A stretch of 7,111 nucleotides of DNA from Clostridia bacterium. Its GTDB lineage: Bacteria; Bacillota; Clostridia; DUPQ01. The translations under genes and the position numbers were made by a program. Location: positions 1 through 7,111 of the forward strand of contig JAQVAJ010000072.1 in the NCBI GenBank assembly GCA_028690885.1. Direction: 5' to 3'. The notes below the pieces were generated by a model. It was not told the DNA's origin. It did no database searches and saw only the letters and a program-made list of their open reading frames with translations. Shown here piece by piece: positions 1-6,022 of the stretch (positions are counted from its first letter, which is position 1; each line of letters opens with the position of its first letter).

Positions 1-16
1 GTGTAACTTTTGCCAT
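1..16 (-). CDS. 5' end of an unidentified gene leaving the left edge
   Basis: Only the first five codons are inside the window (Met-Ala-Lys-Val-Thr), so the product cannot be identified. The start is supported by a perfect AGGAGG ribosome binding site on the minus strand at 25-30, eight bases before the ATG at 14-16. The gene lies downstream of the ribU-like gene on the same strand, about 115 bases away. A candidate extended -10 (TGATAGAAT, minus strand) lies in that gap, so it may have its own promoter. Confidence 0.6.
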
Positions 17-46
17 ATCTGATTCCTCCTATACATTTCTTTGTTT

Positions 47-75
47 ATTCTATCACTTAACGGGTAAGAATATAA
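47..75 (-). promoter_or_regulatory. Candidate promoter for the left-edge gene
   Basis: On the minus strand an extended -10, TGA-TAGAAT (hexamer at 47-52), lies 17 bases downstream of a poor -35, TTATAT (70-75). The AGGAGG at 25-30 follows about 16 bases after the -10. The -35 is weak, so the call rests on the TGn extension and the position. Confidence 0.35.
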
Positions 76-86
76 GATGGTATATC

Positions 87-112
87 TACAAAAAGAAACA
101 TGCCTTTTTGTA
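87..112. repeat. AT-rich inverted repeat downstream of the ribU-like gene
   Basis: TACAAAAAG (87-95) and CTTTTTGTA (104-112) form a perfect 9-bp inverted repeat with an 8-base loop, about 20 bases past the ribU-like stop codon. The position fits a transcription terminator. However, the stem has only two G:C pairs and there is no separate U-tract after it, so termination is uncertain. Confidence 0.35.
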
Positions 113-132
113 TATTTTGCATAAAAGAAGTG

Positions 133-738
133 TTATTTGTGAAGTATAGGCGAAAGACGCTTATACAAAAGGAATGTAATCAATCCGCTCAAGATACCTT
201 TGATTATATTAAAAGGTACATTTGCCAGAAGAATAAGATCCCAAAGCGAGTCTATATTGGGGTTTAATTTTGTACCCATAGCAATAATTGTCTCGATTGG
301 CATTCCAAAAGCACTTGCATAAACGGGTATGAGGATATAATAGTTTAAAATCGCTCCGACTAATGTCATTGCGAATATACCTACAAGTATTCCTACTATT
401 GCATTTTTTATTCTCTTATTCTTGTTATAAATTATCGCTGCTGGAACAACTAAACAGCATCCCACTATAAAATTCGCTAATTCTCCTACCCCTGCAGTAG
501 CTGTACCGGTAATAACAAAATTAATCAGTATCTTGATTGCTTCAATAATAACTCCTGCAACAGGTCCCATCGAGAAAGCTCCTAAGAGAACAGCAACCTC
601 GCTCAAATCAACTTCATAAAAACTAGGTGCAAACGGCAGAGGTATCTCTAGTAACATAAGCAATCCGGCAACTGCTCCTAATATACCCATCTTTGCCATA
701 TTTTTTGTAGTCATAAGTTTAGGTTTACACTCTGTCAT
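133..738 (-). CDS. ribU: Riboflavin ECF transporter substrate-binding (S) component, RibU-like
   Basis: This is a polytopic membrane protein of 201 residues, a normal length for an S-component of an energy-coupling-factor transporter. S-components bind the vitamin and work with a shared EcfT/EcfA1/EcfA2 module, which is not in this window. About six membrane segments are visible. RibU-like hallmarks are the first helix followed by a proline-rich loop and an acidic stretch (EIPLPFAPSFYEVDLSE, about 31-47), a GP..GV..E..K helix (58-70), a G-x-x-E-LANF segment (84-90), NYYILIPVYA (132-141) and VPFNIIKG near the C-terminus (174-181). I chose the ATG at 736-738 because AGGGG lies five bases before it. 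An in-frame ATG 13 codons upstream has no such site and precedes the probable transcription start. Riboflavin is the likeliest substrate, but another vitamin or small molecule is possible. Confidence 0.8.
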   Translation of the reverse strand: MTECKPKLMTTKNMAKMGILGAVAGLLMLLEIPLPFAPSFYEVDLSEVAVLLGAFSMGPVAGVIIEAIKILINFVITGTATAGVGELANFIVGCCLVVPAAIIYNKNKRIKNAIVGILVGIFAMTLVGAILNYYILIPVYASAFGMPIETIIAMGTKLNPNIDSLWDLILLANVPFNIIKGILSGLITFLLYKRLSPILHK

Positions 739-743
739 TTTTA

Positions 744-748
744 CCCCT
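744..748 (-). promoter_or_regulatory. Ribosome binding site fixing the ribU-like start
   Basis: AGGGG on the minus strand lies five bases upstream of the ATG at 736-738. The spacing is slightly short, but it is the only Shine-Dalgarno-like sequence near any of the possible starts. It therefore favours a protein beginning MTECK over a longer form beginning MLYFS. Confidence 0.55.
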
Positions 749-767
749 ATCGCATTTCTCATGCTGA

Positions 768-796
768 AGTATAACATATATATAGTTCAAATTTAA
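768..796 (-). promoter_or_regulatory. Candidate promoter of the ribU-like gene
   Basis: An extended -10, TG-T-TATACT (hexamer at 768-773, minus strand), lies 17 bases downstream of a weak -35, TTAAAT (791-796). Transcription would start near 761, giving an untranslated leader of only about 22 bases before the ATG at 738. The near-consensus extended -10 is the main support. Confidence 0.45.
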
Positions 797-830
797 GTCT
801 TTATACATTATTTTCTTGAAACTGTTTGTA

Positions 831-859
831 TTGAATTTCATACATGTGGTTACTATCAT
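831..859 (+). promoter_or_regulatory. Candidate distal promoter for the 980-1945 gene
   Basis: TTGAAT (831-836) and TATCAT (854-859) are separated by exactly 17 bases on the plus strand. This would give a leader of roughly 114 bases before the ATG at 980. The match to sigma-A consensus is moderate, and AT-rich DNA yields such pairs by chance. Confidence 0.35.
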
Positions 860-932
860 TAAAAATTAATATTTCACGTAATGCTATACAATTTATTCAT
901 AAATCATTCTTAAGTAAACTTCACAGAATATA

Positions 933-941
933 TGTTAAAAT
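933..941 (+). promoter_or_regulatory. Candidate proximal extended -10 promoter for the 980-1945 gene
   Basis: TG-T-TAAAAT (933-941) matches an extended -10 element on the plus strand about 39 bases before the ATG. No good -35 is found at the expected distance. It competes with the 831-859 candidate; either or both could be used. Confidence 0.35.
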
Positions 942-979
942 ATAGATATGCTAAATGTTAAGAGTAAGGAGAAAGTAAA

Positions 980-1945
980 ATGAAACTAGGTGTATTTACA
1001 GTCGTATTAGGTTCTATGAACTTAGAAGATACAATCCGATATCTAAAGGATTTAGGCATGTCTGCTATAGAATTAGGAACAGGAGGATATCCTGGCACTG
1101 CTCATGTCAATGCAAAAGAGATCTTTGACAAACCTGATGAAATAAAAAAGATAAGAACTCTTGCTGACAGATATGATATGCAGATAAGCGCTTTAAGCTG
1201 TCACGGAAATCCAGTTCATCCCAATAAGAAAGTCGCACAGGATTTTCATGATGATTTTGAAAAAACCATACTTGTTGCTGAAAAGATGGGTATAGATACT
1301 GTAGTAACATTCTCAGGATGTCCTGGTGATTATGAGAAAGCTAAATATCCAAACTGGGTAACCTGTCCCTGGCCAGATGACTTTTTAAAGATATTAGAAT
1401 ATCAGTGGAATGACGTATTAATCCCCTACTGGTCAAAACAAGTTGAATTCGCAAAAAAACATAATGTAACGAAAATCGCTCTGGAGATGCATCCCGGCTT
1501 TTGCGTATACAATCCGGAAACTCTGCTAAAACTTCAAAATGCTGTAGGTCCCGTAATAGGAGCAAACTTTGATCCATCACATCTTTTCTGGCAGGGAATT
1601 GATGTTATTAAAGCAATCAGAGAATTAAAAGGAAGTATTTATCATTTCCATGCAAAGGATACCAAAATTTATTATCCTAATTCAGAAGTTAATGGAGTAT
1701 TGGATACTAAGCCATATAAGAATGAATCTGAAAGGTCGTGGTTATTCAGAGCTGTAGGTACCGGTCATGACAGACAGGTATGGAATGATATATTTGCAGA
1801 ACTGAGAATGGCAGGTTATGATCATGTAATATCAATAGAACACGAGGACAGTCTGATGAGCGGTCAGGAAGGTTTAAAGAAAGCTATTGCTTTTCTTAAG
1901 GAGACTATGATATTTGAACCAAAAGGAGAGATGTACTGGGCATAA
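980..1945 (+). CDS. Sugar-phosphate isomerase/epimerase family TIM-barrel enzyme
   Basis: A 321-residue soluble protein of the xylose isomerase-like / AP-endonuclease 2 TIM-barrel superfamily, whose members isomerise or epimerise sugars, inososes and keto-sugars with a divalent metal. It starts with a typical first strand and helix (MKLGVFTVVLGSM, then ...GMSAIELGTGGYPG). Likely metal ligands or catalytic residues are Glu169 (IALEMHP), Asp198 and His201 (NFDPSHLFWQG), His224 (YHFHAKD) and Glu287 (SIEHED). The D-x2-H pair and the 26-residue Asp-to-His gap match the D-tagatose 3-epimerase pattern as I recall it. An insertion of about 40 residues precedes Glu287, and a conserved-looking SCHGNP lies at 73-78. 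The start is supported by AAGGAG at 966-971, eight bases before the ATG. The gene stands alone, with no kinase, transporter or regulator beside it, and ends at a strong terminator. The exact substrate cannot be read from the sequence. Confidence 0.85.
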   Translation: MKLGVFTVVLGSMNLEDTIRYLKDLGMSAIELGTGGYPGTAHVNAKEIFDKPDEIKKIRTLADRYDMQISALSCHGNPVHPNKKVAQDFHDDFEKTILVAEKMGIDTVVTFSGCPGDYEKAKYPNWVTCPWPDDFLKILEYQWNDVLIPYWSKQVEFAKKHNVTKIALEMHPGFCVYNPETLLKLQNAVGPVIGANFDPSHLFWQGIDVIKAIRELKGSIYHFHAKDTKIYYPNSEVNGVLDTKPYKNESERSWLFRAVGTGHDRQVWNDIFAELRMAGYDHVISIEHEDSLMSGQEGLKKAIAFLKETMIFEPKGEMYWA

Positions 1946-1981
1946 GAAAAATTATTTGTAAATATAAGTAATGATAAATAA

Positions 1982-2014
1982 AAGGACTGTACAAATTGTA
2001 AATGTACAGTCCTT
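1982..2014. terminator. Bidirectional Rho-independent terminator
   Basis: AAGGACTGTACA (1982-1993) and TGTACAGTCCTT (2003-2014) form a perfect 12-bp stem with a 9-base loop. On the plus strand it is followed by GTTTCTATTT. On the minus strand the tail reads TTTATTTATC. It lies between two convergent genes, the isomerase ending at 1945 and metG ending at 2049, so it can serve both. Confidence 0.9.
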
Positions 2015-2048
2015 GTTTCTATTTAAATAATATAACATTTAACTTATT

Positions 2049-3977
2049 TTATGAAACACCGCAACCTGATGGCATTTCCTTATCAATAGTAACTAATGAA
2101 AGCTTATCACTATTACTTGCCGCTAAAAGCATACCCTCGCTTAATTCACCTCTTAACATTGCTGGTTTTAAGTTTGTTATCACTATAACGGTTTTTCCTA
2201 CTAAATCTTCACATTCATAGTATTGGGCTATCCCGGAAACAATCTGTCTGGTTTTGCCGTTTAAATCAACCTGAAGCTTTAATAATTTCTTTGCTCCTTT
2301 AATCGGTTCAGCTTTTATAATCTTTGCGGTTTTCAACTCAACTTTGGCAAAATCTTCTATTCCAATCTGCACCACATTAGCATCTTCTTGATCTTCTTTT
2401 ACAGAATCCTCAATTTCTTTGAGTTTCTTATCAACATCTATTCTGCTAAACAGTATTTCCGGTTGATTAAGCGTTAACTGGTCTTCAAGTTGTCCATATT
2501 CTTTTAATGAATCAATATCAGTCTTTTTGGTATTAAGCTGAGCTAGAATCTTTTCAGCTGTTGATGGTATAAACGGATAAAGAAGAATAGCGACAGTACG
2601 TATACCTTCCAAAAGATTATACATTACGTATTCCAAACGTTTATGATCATCAGGATTCTTAAATAATACCCATGGTAATGTTTCATCTATATATTTATTA
2701 CAGCGTTTTGCTAATGCCATTACTTCATATATCGCATCACTGACCTTATACTGTCTCATCAGTTCAGTAACTTTACTCAAAGTCTGATTTGCTAATTCAA
2801 TCAGTTCTTCATCAGCTTGATTTTGTGGTAATAGTGATTCCGGTTTCCTTACGATTCCGTTAAAATACTTATGCTGCATTGTAATAGTCCTGTTTACCAG
2901 GTTACCCAGCACATTGGCTAAATCAGCATTTACCTTGTCTATAATCTGTTTGTATGAGATTATACCGTCATTTGCATAATTCATCTCGCTAAGTACATAA
3001 TAACGAACTTCATCAACACCGAATAGTTCTGCTAAATCATCAGCATATAGAACATTGCCTTTTGATTTGCTCATTTTGCTGCCTTCTCCAAACAGAAGCC
3101 ATGGATGCCCCAGTACCTTCTTTGGAAGCGGAATATCAAGAGCCATTAACATTATCGGCCAGTATATAGTATGGAATCTTACAATATCTTTTCCTATTAC
3201 ATGTAAATCACAAGGCCAGTACTTTTTATATATCTCGCTGCTATTTCCATCAGCATCATATCCTACTCCTGTTATATAGTTTGAAAGAGCATCTATCCAG
3301 ACATAAACTATATGCTTAGGATCAAAGGGGACTTTAATTCCCCATTCAAACGATGTTCTTGATACACATAAATCCTGCAATCCTGGCTTTAAAAAATTGT
3401 TTATCATTTCATTTTTACGGGATTCAGGCTGTATAAATTCAGGATTTTTCTCAATATACTCCATAAGTTTATCCTGATATTTGGAAAGCTTGAAGAAGTA
3501 TGCTTCTTCTTTAGCTTTTTTTACATCTCTACCGCAATCAGGACATTTCCCATCTTCTATCTGAGACTCAGTCCAGAATGATTCGCAAGGGGTACAGTAC
3601 CATCCTTCATATTCGCTTTTATATATATCGCCTTTATCATAAAGTTTTTTAAAAATCTTCTGAATCTGCACTACATGGTCCGCATCTGTTGTTCTGATGA
3701 ATTTATCATAACTAGTATTCATGAGATCCCAGATTCTTTTAATCTCTTTTGCTGATTTATCCACAAATTGCTTAGCAGACATATTGCTCTGCTTTGCTTT
3801 ATCTTCAATTTTCTGTCCATGCTCATCAGTTCCAGTCATAAAGAAAACATCATATCCTTGCATTCGCATAAATCTAGCAATGCTGTCCGCAAGTATAATC
3901 TCGTAGGTATTGCCTATGTGCGGTTTGCCTGATGCATATGCTATAGCAGTTGTTATGTAGAATTTTTCTTTATTCAT
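2049..3977 (-). CDS. metG: Methionyl-tRNA synthetase with C-terminal tRNA-binding domain
   Basis: This cytoplasmic class I aminoacyl-tRNA synthetase charges tRNA-Met, including the initiator, with methionine using ATP. At 642 residues it is the usual length for the dimeric form. The signatures are intact: the HIGH-type motif is HIGN (20-23) in the N-terminal Rossmann fold, a zinc knuckle has Cys128/Cys131 and Cys145/Cys148 in the connective domain, and KMSKS is at 301-305. An alpha-helical anticodon-binding domain spans roughly 345-500 and contains the tryptophan of DETLPW (436). An acidic linker (about 515-535) leads to an Arc1p/EMAP-II-like OB-fold tRNA-binding domain (about 540-642). The start has GGAGGA (3984-3989) upstream and the expected MNKEKFYITTAIAY opening. 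The gene has its own promoter right after the upstream reductase gene and ends at the shared hairpin near 2000. No T-box leader is present. Confidence 0.97.
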   Translation of the reverse strand: MNKEKFYITTAIAYASGKPHIGNTYEIILADSIARFMRMQGYDVFFMTGTDEHGQKIEDKAKQSNMSAKQFVDKSAKEIKRIWDLMNTSYDKFIRTTDADHVVQIQKIFKKLYDKGDIYKSEYEGWYCTPCESFWTESQIEDGKCPDCGRDVKKAKEEAYFFKLSKYQDKLMEYIEKNPEFIQPESRKNEMINNFLKPGLQDLCVSRTSFEWGIKVPFDPKHIVYVWIDALSNYITGVGYDADGNSSEIYKKYWPCDLHVIGKDIVRFHTIYWPIMLMALDIPLPKKVLGHPWLLFGEGSKMSKSKGNVLYADDLAELFGVDEVRYYVLSEMNYANDGIISYKQIIDKVNADLANVLGNLVNRTITMQHKYFNGIVRKPESLLPQNQADEELIELANQTLSKVTELMRQYKVSDAIYEVMALAKRCNKYIDETLPWVLFKNPDDHKRLEYVMYNLLEGIRTVAILLYPFIPSTAEKILAQLNTKKTDIDSLKEYGQLEDQLTLNQPEILFSRIDVDKKLKEIEDSVKEDQEDANVVQIGIEDFAKVELKTAKIIKAEPIKGAKKLLKLQVDLNGKTRQIVSGIAQYYECEDLVGKTVIVITNLKPAMLRGELSEGMLLAASNSDKLSLVTIDKEMPSGCGVS

Positions 3978-4005
3978 ACTGGTTCCTCCGATAAAATTTC
4001 TTTTT

Positions 4006-4034
4006 AGTATACTCTAATTAAGTAGTTGTGTAAA
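4006..4034 (-). promoter_or_regulatory. metG promoter
   Basis: TTTACA (4029-4034) and TATACT (4006-4011), read on the minus strand, are separated by exactly 17 bases and match sigma-A consensus well. The -35 directly abuts the TAG stop codon of the upstream reductase gene (4035-4037). Predicted transcription starts near 3999, giving a leader of about 22 bases. metG can therefore be expressed independently, although read-through from upstream remains possible because no terminator separates the two genes. Confidence 0.75.
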
Positions 4035-4928
4035 CTAATCCTTTTTTCTTGCTGTCTTTCTGTCTGCTTTCAGTCTTTCTGTTACAGAGCGAGCCGCTAT
4101 TGCACCATCTGCCACTGCAGCTGCAACCTGCATATATGAGCCAATGCAATCTCCTGCTGCATAAATCCGGTCAATATTAGTCATTAGGTTCTCATCTACT
4201 ATAATACGGCTCTTTTCAGTAGCTATGCCTGATTTAACACAGAATGAAGAAGCATCAGCAGTTCCATATGCTACAAATATCCCGTCAAAGTCCTCATTTG
4301 ATCCATCTTTAAAAGAAATACCCTTAATTGTATCTTCCCCATAGATTGAAGCAATAGGCTTGTCTATGACAGTAACTTCCTTATATACAGATGCATCAAA
4401 TTCCAATTCTTTTCCGTTTGTAATAAGAAAAGCCTGTTTTGTAAACATCAAAAGATCATTTAACTCATGTTCAGCAAATTTCGTATACCCTATGATAGCT
4501 ACTTTTCTGTTTCTAAAAAAGAATCCATCACAGGTTACACAGTAACTAATCCCTCTTCCTTCAAAATCTTTCAATCCAGGAACATTTAAACTCTTTCTAG
4601 TCATGCCTGCAGCTATTATGGCATAAGAAGCTGTATAATCCTTCTTCAAACCTTTTACCAGAACTTTATTCTCCTCATCTGTTTGGAGCATCACTATTTC
4701 ATCTTCGATAAAATCGACATTGAAACGTTTAGCCTGCAATATGCCTTCATTAAGAAGTTTTTCAGCAGAAATAGCTTCAGCATAGCCATAATAATTTTCT
4801 ATGAAGTCTGTTTTTGAAAGAGATCCACCATCTTTATATACAATAAGAGTCTTAAACCCTGCTCTACCGAGATAAATGCCTGCCTGAGCTCCTGCAGGAC
4901 CTTTGCCAATAATAACAACATCATACAT
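4035..4928 (-). CDS. Thioredoxin reductase-like flavoprotein lacking NADPH motifs (possible ferredoxin-dependent type)
   Basis: A 297-residue cytoplasmic flavoprotein with the two-domain fold of low-molecular-weight thioredoxin reductases. The FAD-binding GxGPAG is at 8-13, the redox-active CxxC is Cys130-Val-Thr-Cys133 followed by Asp134, and the C-terminal FAD motif is AAGDC (257-261). The NAD(P)-binding half is unusual. Where NADPH-dependent enzymes have GGGxSAxEEA, this one reads IIGYTKFAEHE (145-155), and there is no HRR-type arginine motif after it. Ferredoxin-dependent flavin thioredoxin reductases described from Clostridium lack these same motifs, and I recall a similar GYxKxAE sequence in that enzyme. 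I therefore infer a ferredoxin- or otherwise NADPH-independent reductase that reduces thioredoxin or a similar disulfide. The start has AGGAGG at 4937-4942, eight bases upstream. The gene follows the membrane-protein gene by 36 bases, suggesting one transcript. No thioredoxin or ferredoxin gene is adjacent. Confidence 0.85.
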   Translation of the reverse strand: MYDVVIIGKGPAGAQAGIYLGRAGFKTLIVYKDGGSLSKTDFIENYYGYAEAISAEKLLNEGILQAKRFNVDFIEDEIVMLQTDEENKVLVKGLKKDYTASYAIIAAGMTRKSLNVPGLKDFEGRGISYCVTCDGFFFRNRKVAIIGYTKFAEHELNDLLMFTKQAFLITNGKELEFDASVYKEVTVIDKPIASIYGEDTIKGISFKDGSNEDFDGIFVAYGTADASSFCVKSGIATEKSRIIVDENLMTNIDRIYAAGDCIGSYMQVAAAVADGAIAARSVTERLKADRKTARKKD

Positions 4929-4964
4929 AGTATATGCCTCCTGAATTAACTACTTTAATTTATT

Positions 4965-5798
4965 CTAATTACTAATCCTATATGGTTCTATCAATTTATC
5001 AAAAGTATAGAACGGGAATACCACAAAGAAACTGAAATATATGGTATAGAGAATAAAGCCAATTAAAAATTCCAGTACACGATTCTCTATCTTAAACATA
5101 ACAAATACTATACCTGCTAGGAATAAAAGTAATAGAGTTACTTTCCCAAAGGTTCTCCAGTACATTGCATTAACAGCTGCATTTGACTTTTCTATAGGAT
5201 ATTTGGAAAAATGAAATACGGATGGGAACTTGAACATAAAACTCATGTATATCATAAGTACAATAGTTATACATATAAATATAATTACCCCAAGCAGAAT
5301 ATATAGTATAGTCATATCATTACCCGATTCAAGAACAGAATCTCTTAGAATGAAAAACGGAGTAAGAGCAAGCGGTAAAAATCCTACAAAAAGCAGGATT
5401 GAAATATATAATTGGAAAAATACTAAAGCACATCTGAAATAACCTTTTTTTATACCTTGAAGATAATCAGAGAAATCTGTCTTAATCCTCTTTACTGTCA
5501 AGTGAATAATATTCATATACCCACTGAACAGCAAACTTGACAATAGAGCCAAAACAATAGCTATACCTAGAATACCCAATACTATATATGGAATATTGGT
5601 ATAACTATATATTTCTTTTGACAACAAAACTATAGTAGATCCAAAATCCTCAGTTATAAGGGATGCATAGCTTTTGGTTAACACCTTTAACGGGTTGAAT
5701 ATTGCGATTATGCAATATACTAAAGTTATACTCGCTACATAAATCGGTATTAAAGGCTTTTTTATAAAATATACTAATGAATTACTGAAAAAATTCAT
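4965..5798 (-). CDS. Six-helix integral membrane protein of unknown function
   Basis: I do not recognise this 277-residue protein. Hydrophobicity by eye suggests six membrane helices at about 15-35, 69-92, 121-149, 163-187, 218-236 and 240-263. Both ends are polar and there is no cleavable signal peptide. Two charged amphipathic stretches each precede a helix (about 107-120, FSDYLQGIKKGYF, and about 202-219, IEKSNAAVNAMYWRTFGK). This layout recalls DUF975-like or glycerophosphodiester phosphodiesterase membrane-domain families, but I see no diagnostic motif. No catalytic, metal-binding or nucleotide-binding signature is evident. GGAGGA (5802-5807) precedes the ATG closely, and a near-consensus promoter lies just upstream. 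The thioredoxin reductase-like gene follows 36 bases downstream and is probably co-transcribed. A role in membrane or redox physiology would be a guess from context only. Confidence 0.75.
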   Translation of the reverse strand: MNFFSNSLVYFIKKPLIPIYVASITLVYCIIAIFNPLKVLTKSYASLITEDFGSTIVLLSKEIYSYTNIPYIVLGILGIAIVLALLSSLLFSGYMNIIHLTVKRIKTDFSDYLQGIKKGYFRCALVFFQLYISILLFVGFLPLALTPFFILRDSVLESGNDMTILYILLGVIIFICITIVLMIYMSFMFKFPSVFHFSKYPIEKSNAAVNAMYWRTFGKVTLLLLFLAGIVFVMFKIENRVLEFLIGFILYTIYFSFFVVFPFYTFDKLIEPYRISN

Positions 5799-5821
5799 AT
5801 TTCCTCCATTAAAACATTGTG

Positions 5822-5850
5822 ATTATATCATAGGGGTATACCCTTTGCAA
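5822..5850 (-). promoter_or_regulatory. Promoter of the membrane protein/reductase operon
   Basis: TTGCAA (5845-5850) and TATAAT (5822-5827) on the minus strand have a 17-base spacer and a TGn extension before the -10. The -10 is perfect and the -35 matches at four positions. Transcription should start near 5815, about 17 bases before the ATG at 5798. The spacer contains a palindrome (5834-5843), so this strong promoter may be controlled. Confidence 0.75.
5834..5843. promoter_or_regulatory. GGGTATACCC palindrome in the promoter spacer, candidate operator
   Basis: A perfect 10-base palindrome lies wholly between the -35 and -10 elements of the operon promoter, where a bound regulator would block or remodel RNA polymerase. 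It is the most GC-rich patch of this spacer. The regulator is unknown, and no regulator gene is seen nearby. Confidence 0.4.
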
Positions 5851-5948
5851 GAAATAGCTGGCTTATCAATTTCCTTTCAGTCATTGCTAAAAGTGTGCAA
5901 TATGTCTGTTCCCTATTAATACATTTTACTTCTTAATTCATATAAATG

Positions 5949-5961
5949 ATACCCTTTTCAA
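5949..5961 (-). repeat. Second copy of the -35/operator-like 13-mer
   Basis: Read on the minus strand, TTGAAAAGGGTAT (5949-5961) matches TTGCAAAGGGTAT (5838-5850) of the operon promoter at 12 of 13 positions. The copies have the same orientation and lie 111 bases apart. This copy has no convincing -10 at the right distance and lacks the second half of the palindrome. It could be an auxiliary regulator site or chance. Confidence 0.35.
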
Positions 5962-6022
5962 AAACAAAACATAAGCGTAATTTAAATAAACCAGTTATAT
6001 TACACTTTAATAAAAGGAGTAT

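Noticed and set aside
739..777. Longer N-terminus for the ribU-like protein, starting at 777
   Set aside because: That ATG has no ribosome binding site, and the candidate -10 element lies just downstream of it, so it would not be on the mRNA.
779..979. Possible FMN riboswitch or other leader RNA in the divergent spacer
   Set aside because: Read on both strands, I found none of the conserved RFN blocks and no sizeable paired stems; the region is simply AT-rich with promoter-like motifs.
1107..1580. Two minus-strand open frames within the isomerase gene
   Set aside because: They are antisense to a clear TIM-barrel gene and their translations show no family features.
2002..2220. Plus-strand open frame overlapping the metG 3' end
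   Set aside because: It lies opposite metG coding sequence, starts inside the terminator hairpin, and has neither a ribosome binding site nor a recognisable product.
5828..5850. CsoR/CstR-type (copper or persulfide) operator at the GGGTATACCC palindrome
   Set aside because: Those operators as I recall them have the C-run first and the G-run second (ACCCC...GGGGT). Here the order is reversed, and no copper or sulfur genes are adjacent, so naming a regulator is not justified.
5851..6022. Terminator after the TIM-barrel gene
   Set aside because: The best inverted repeat (ATTGC...GCAAT near 5883-5901) has only a five-base stem and no U-tract.
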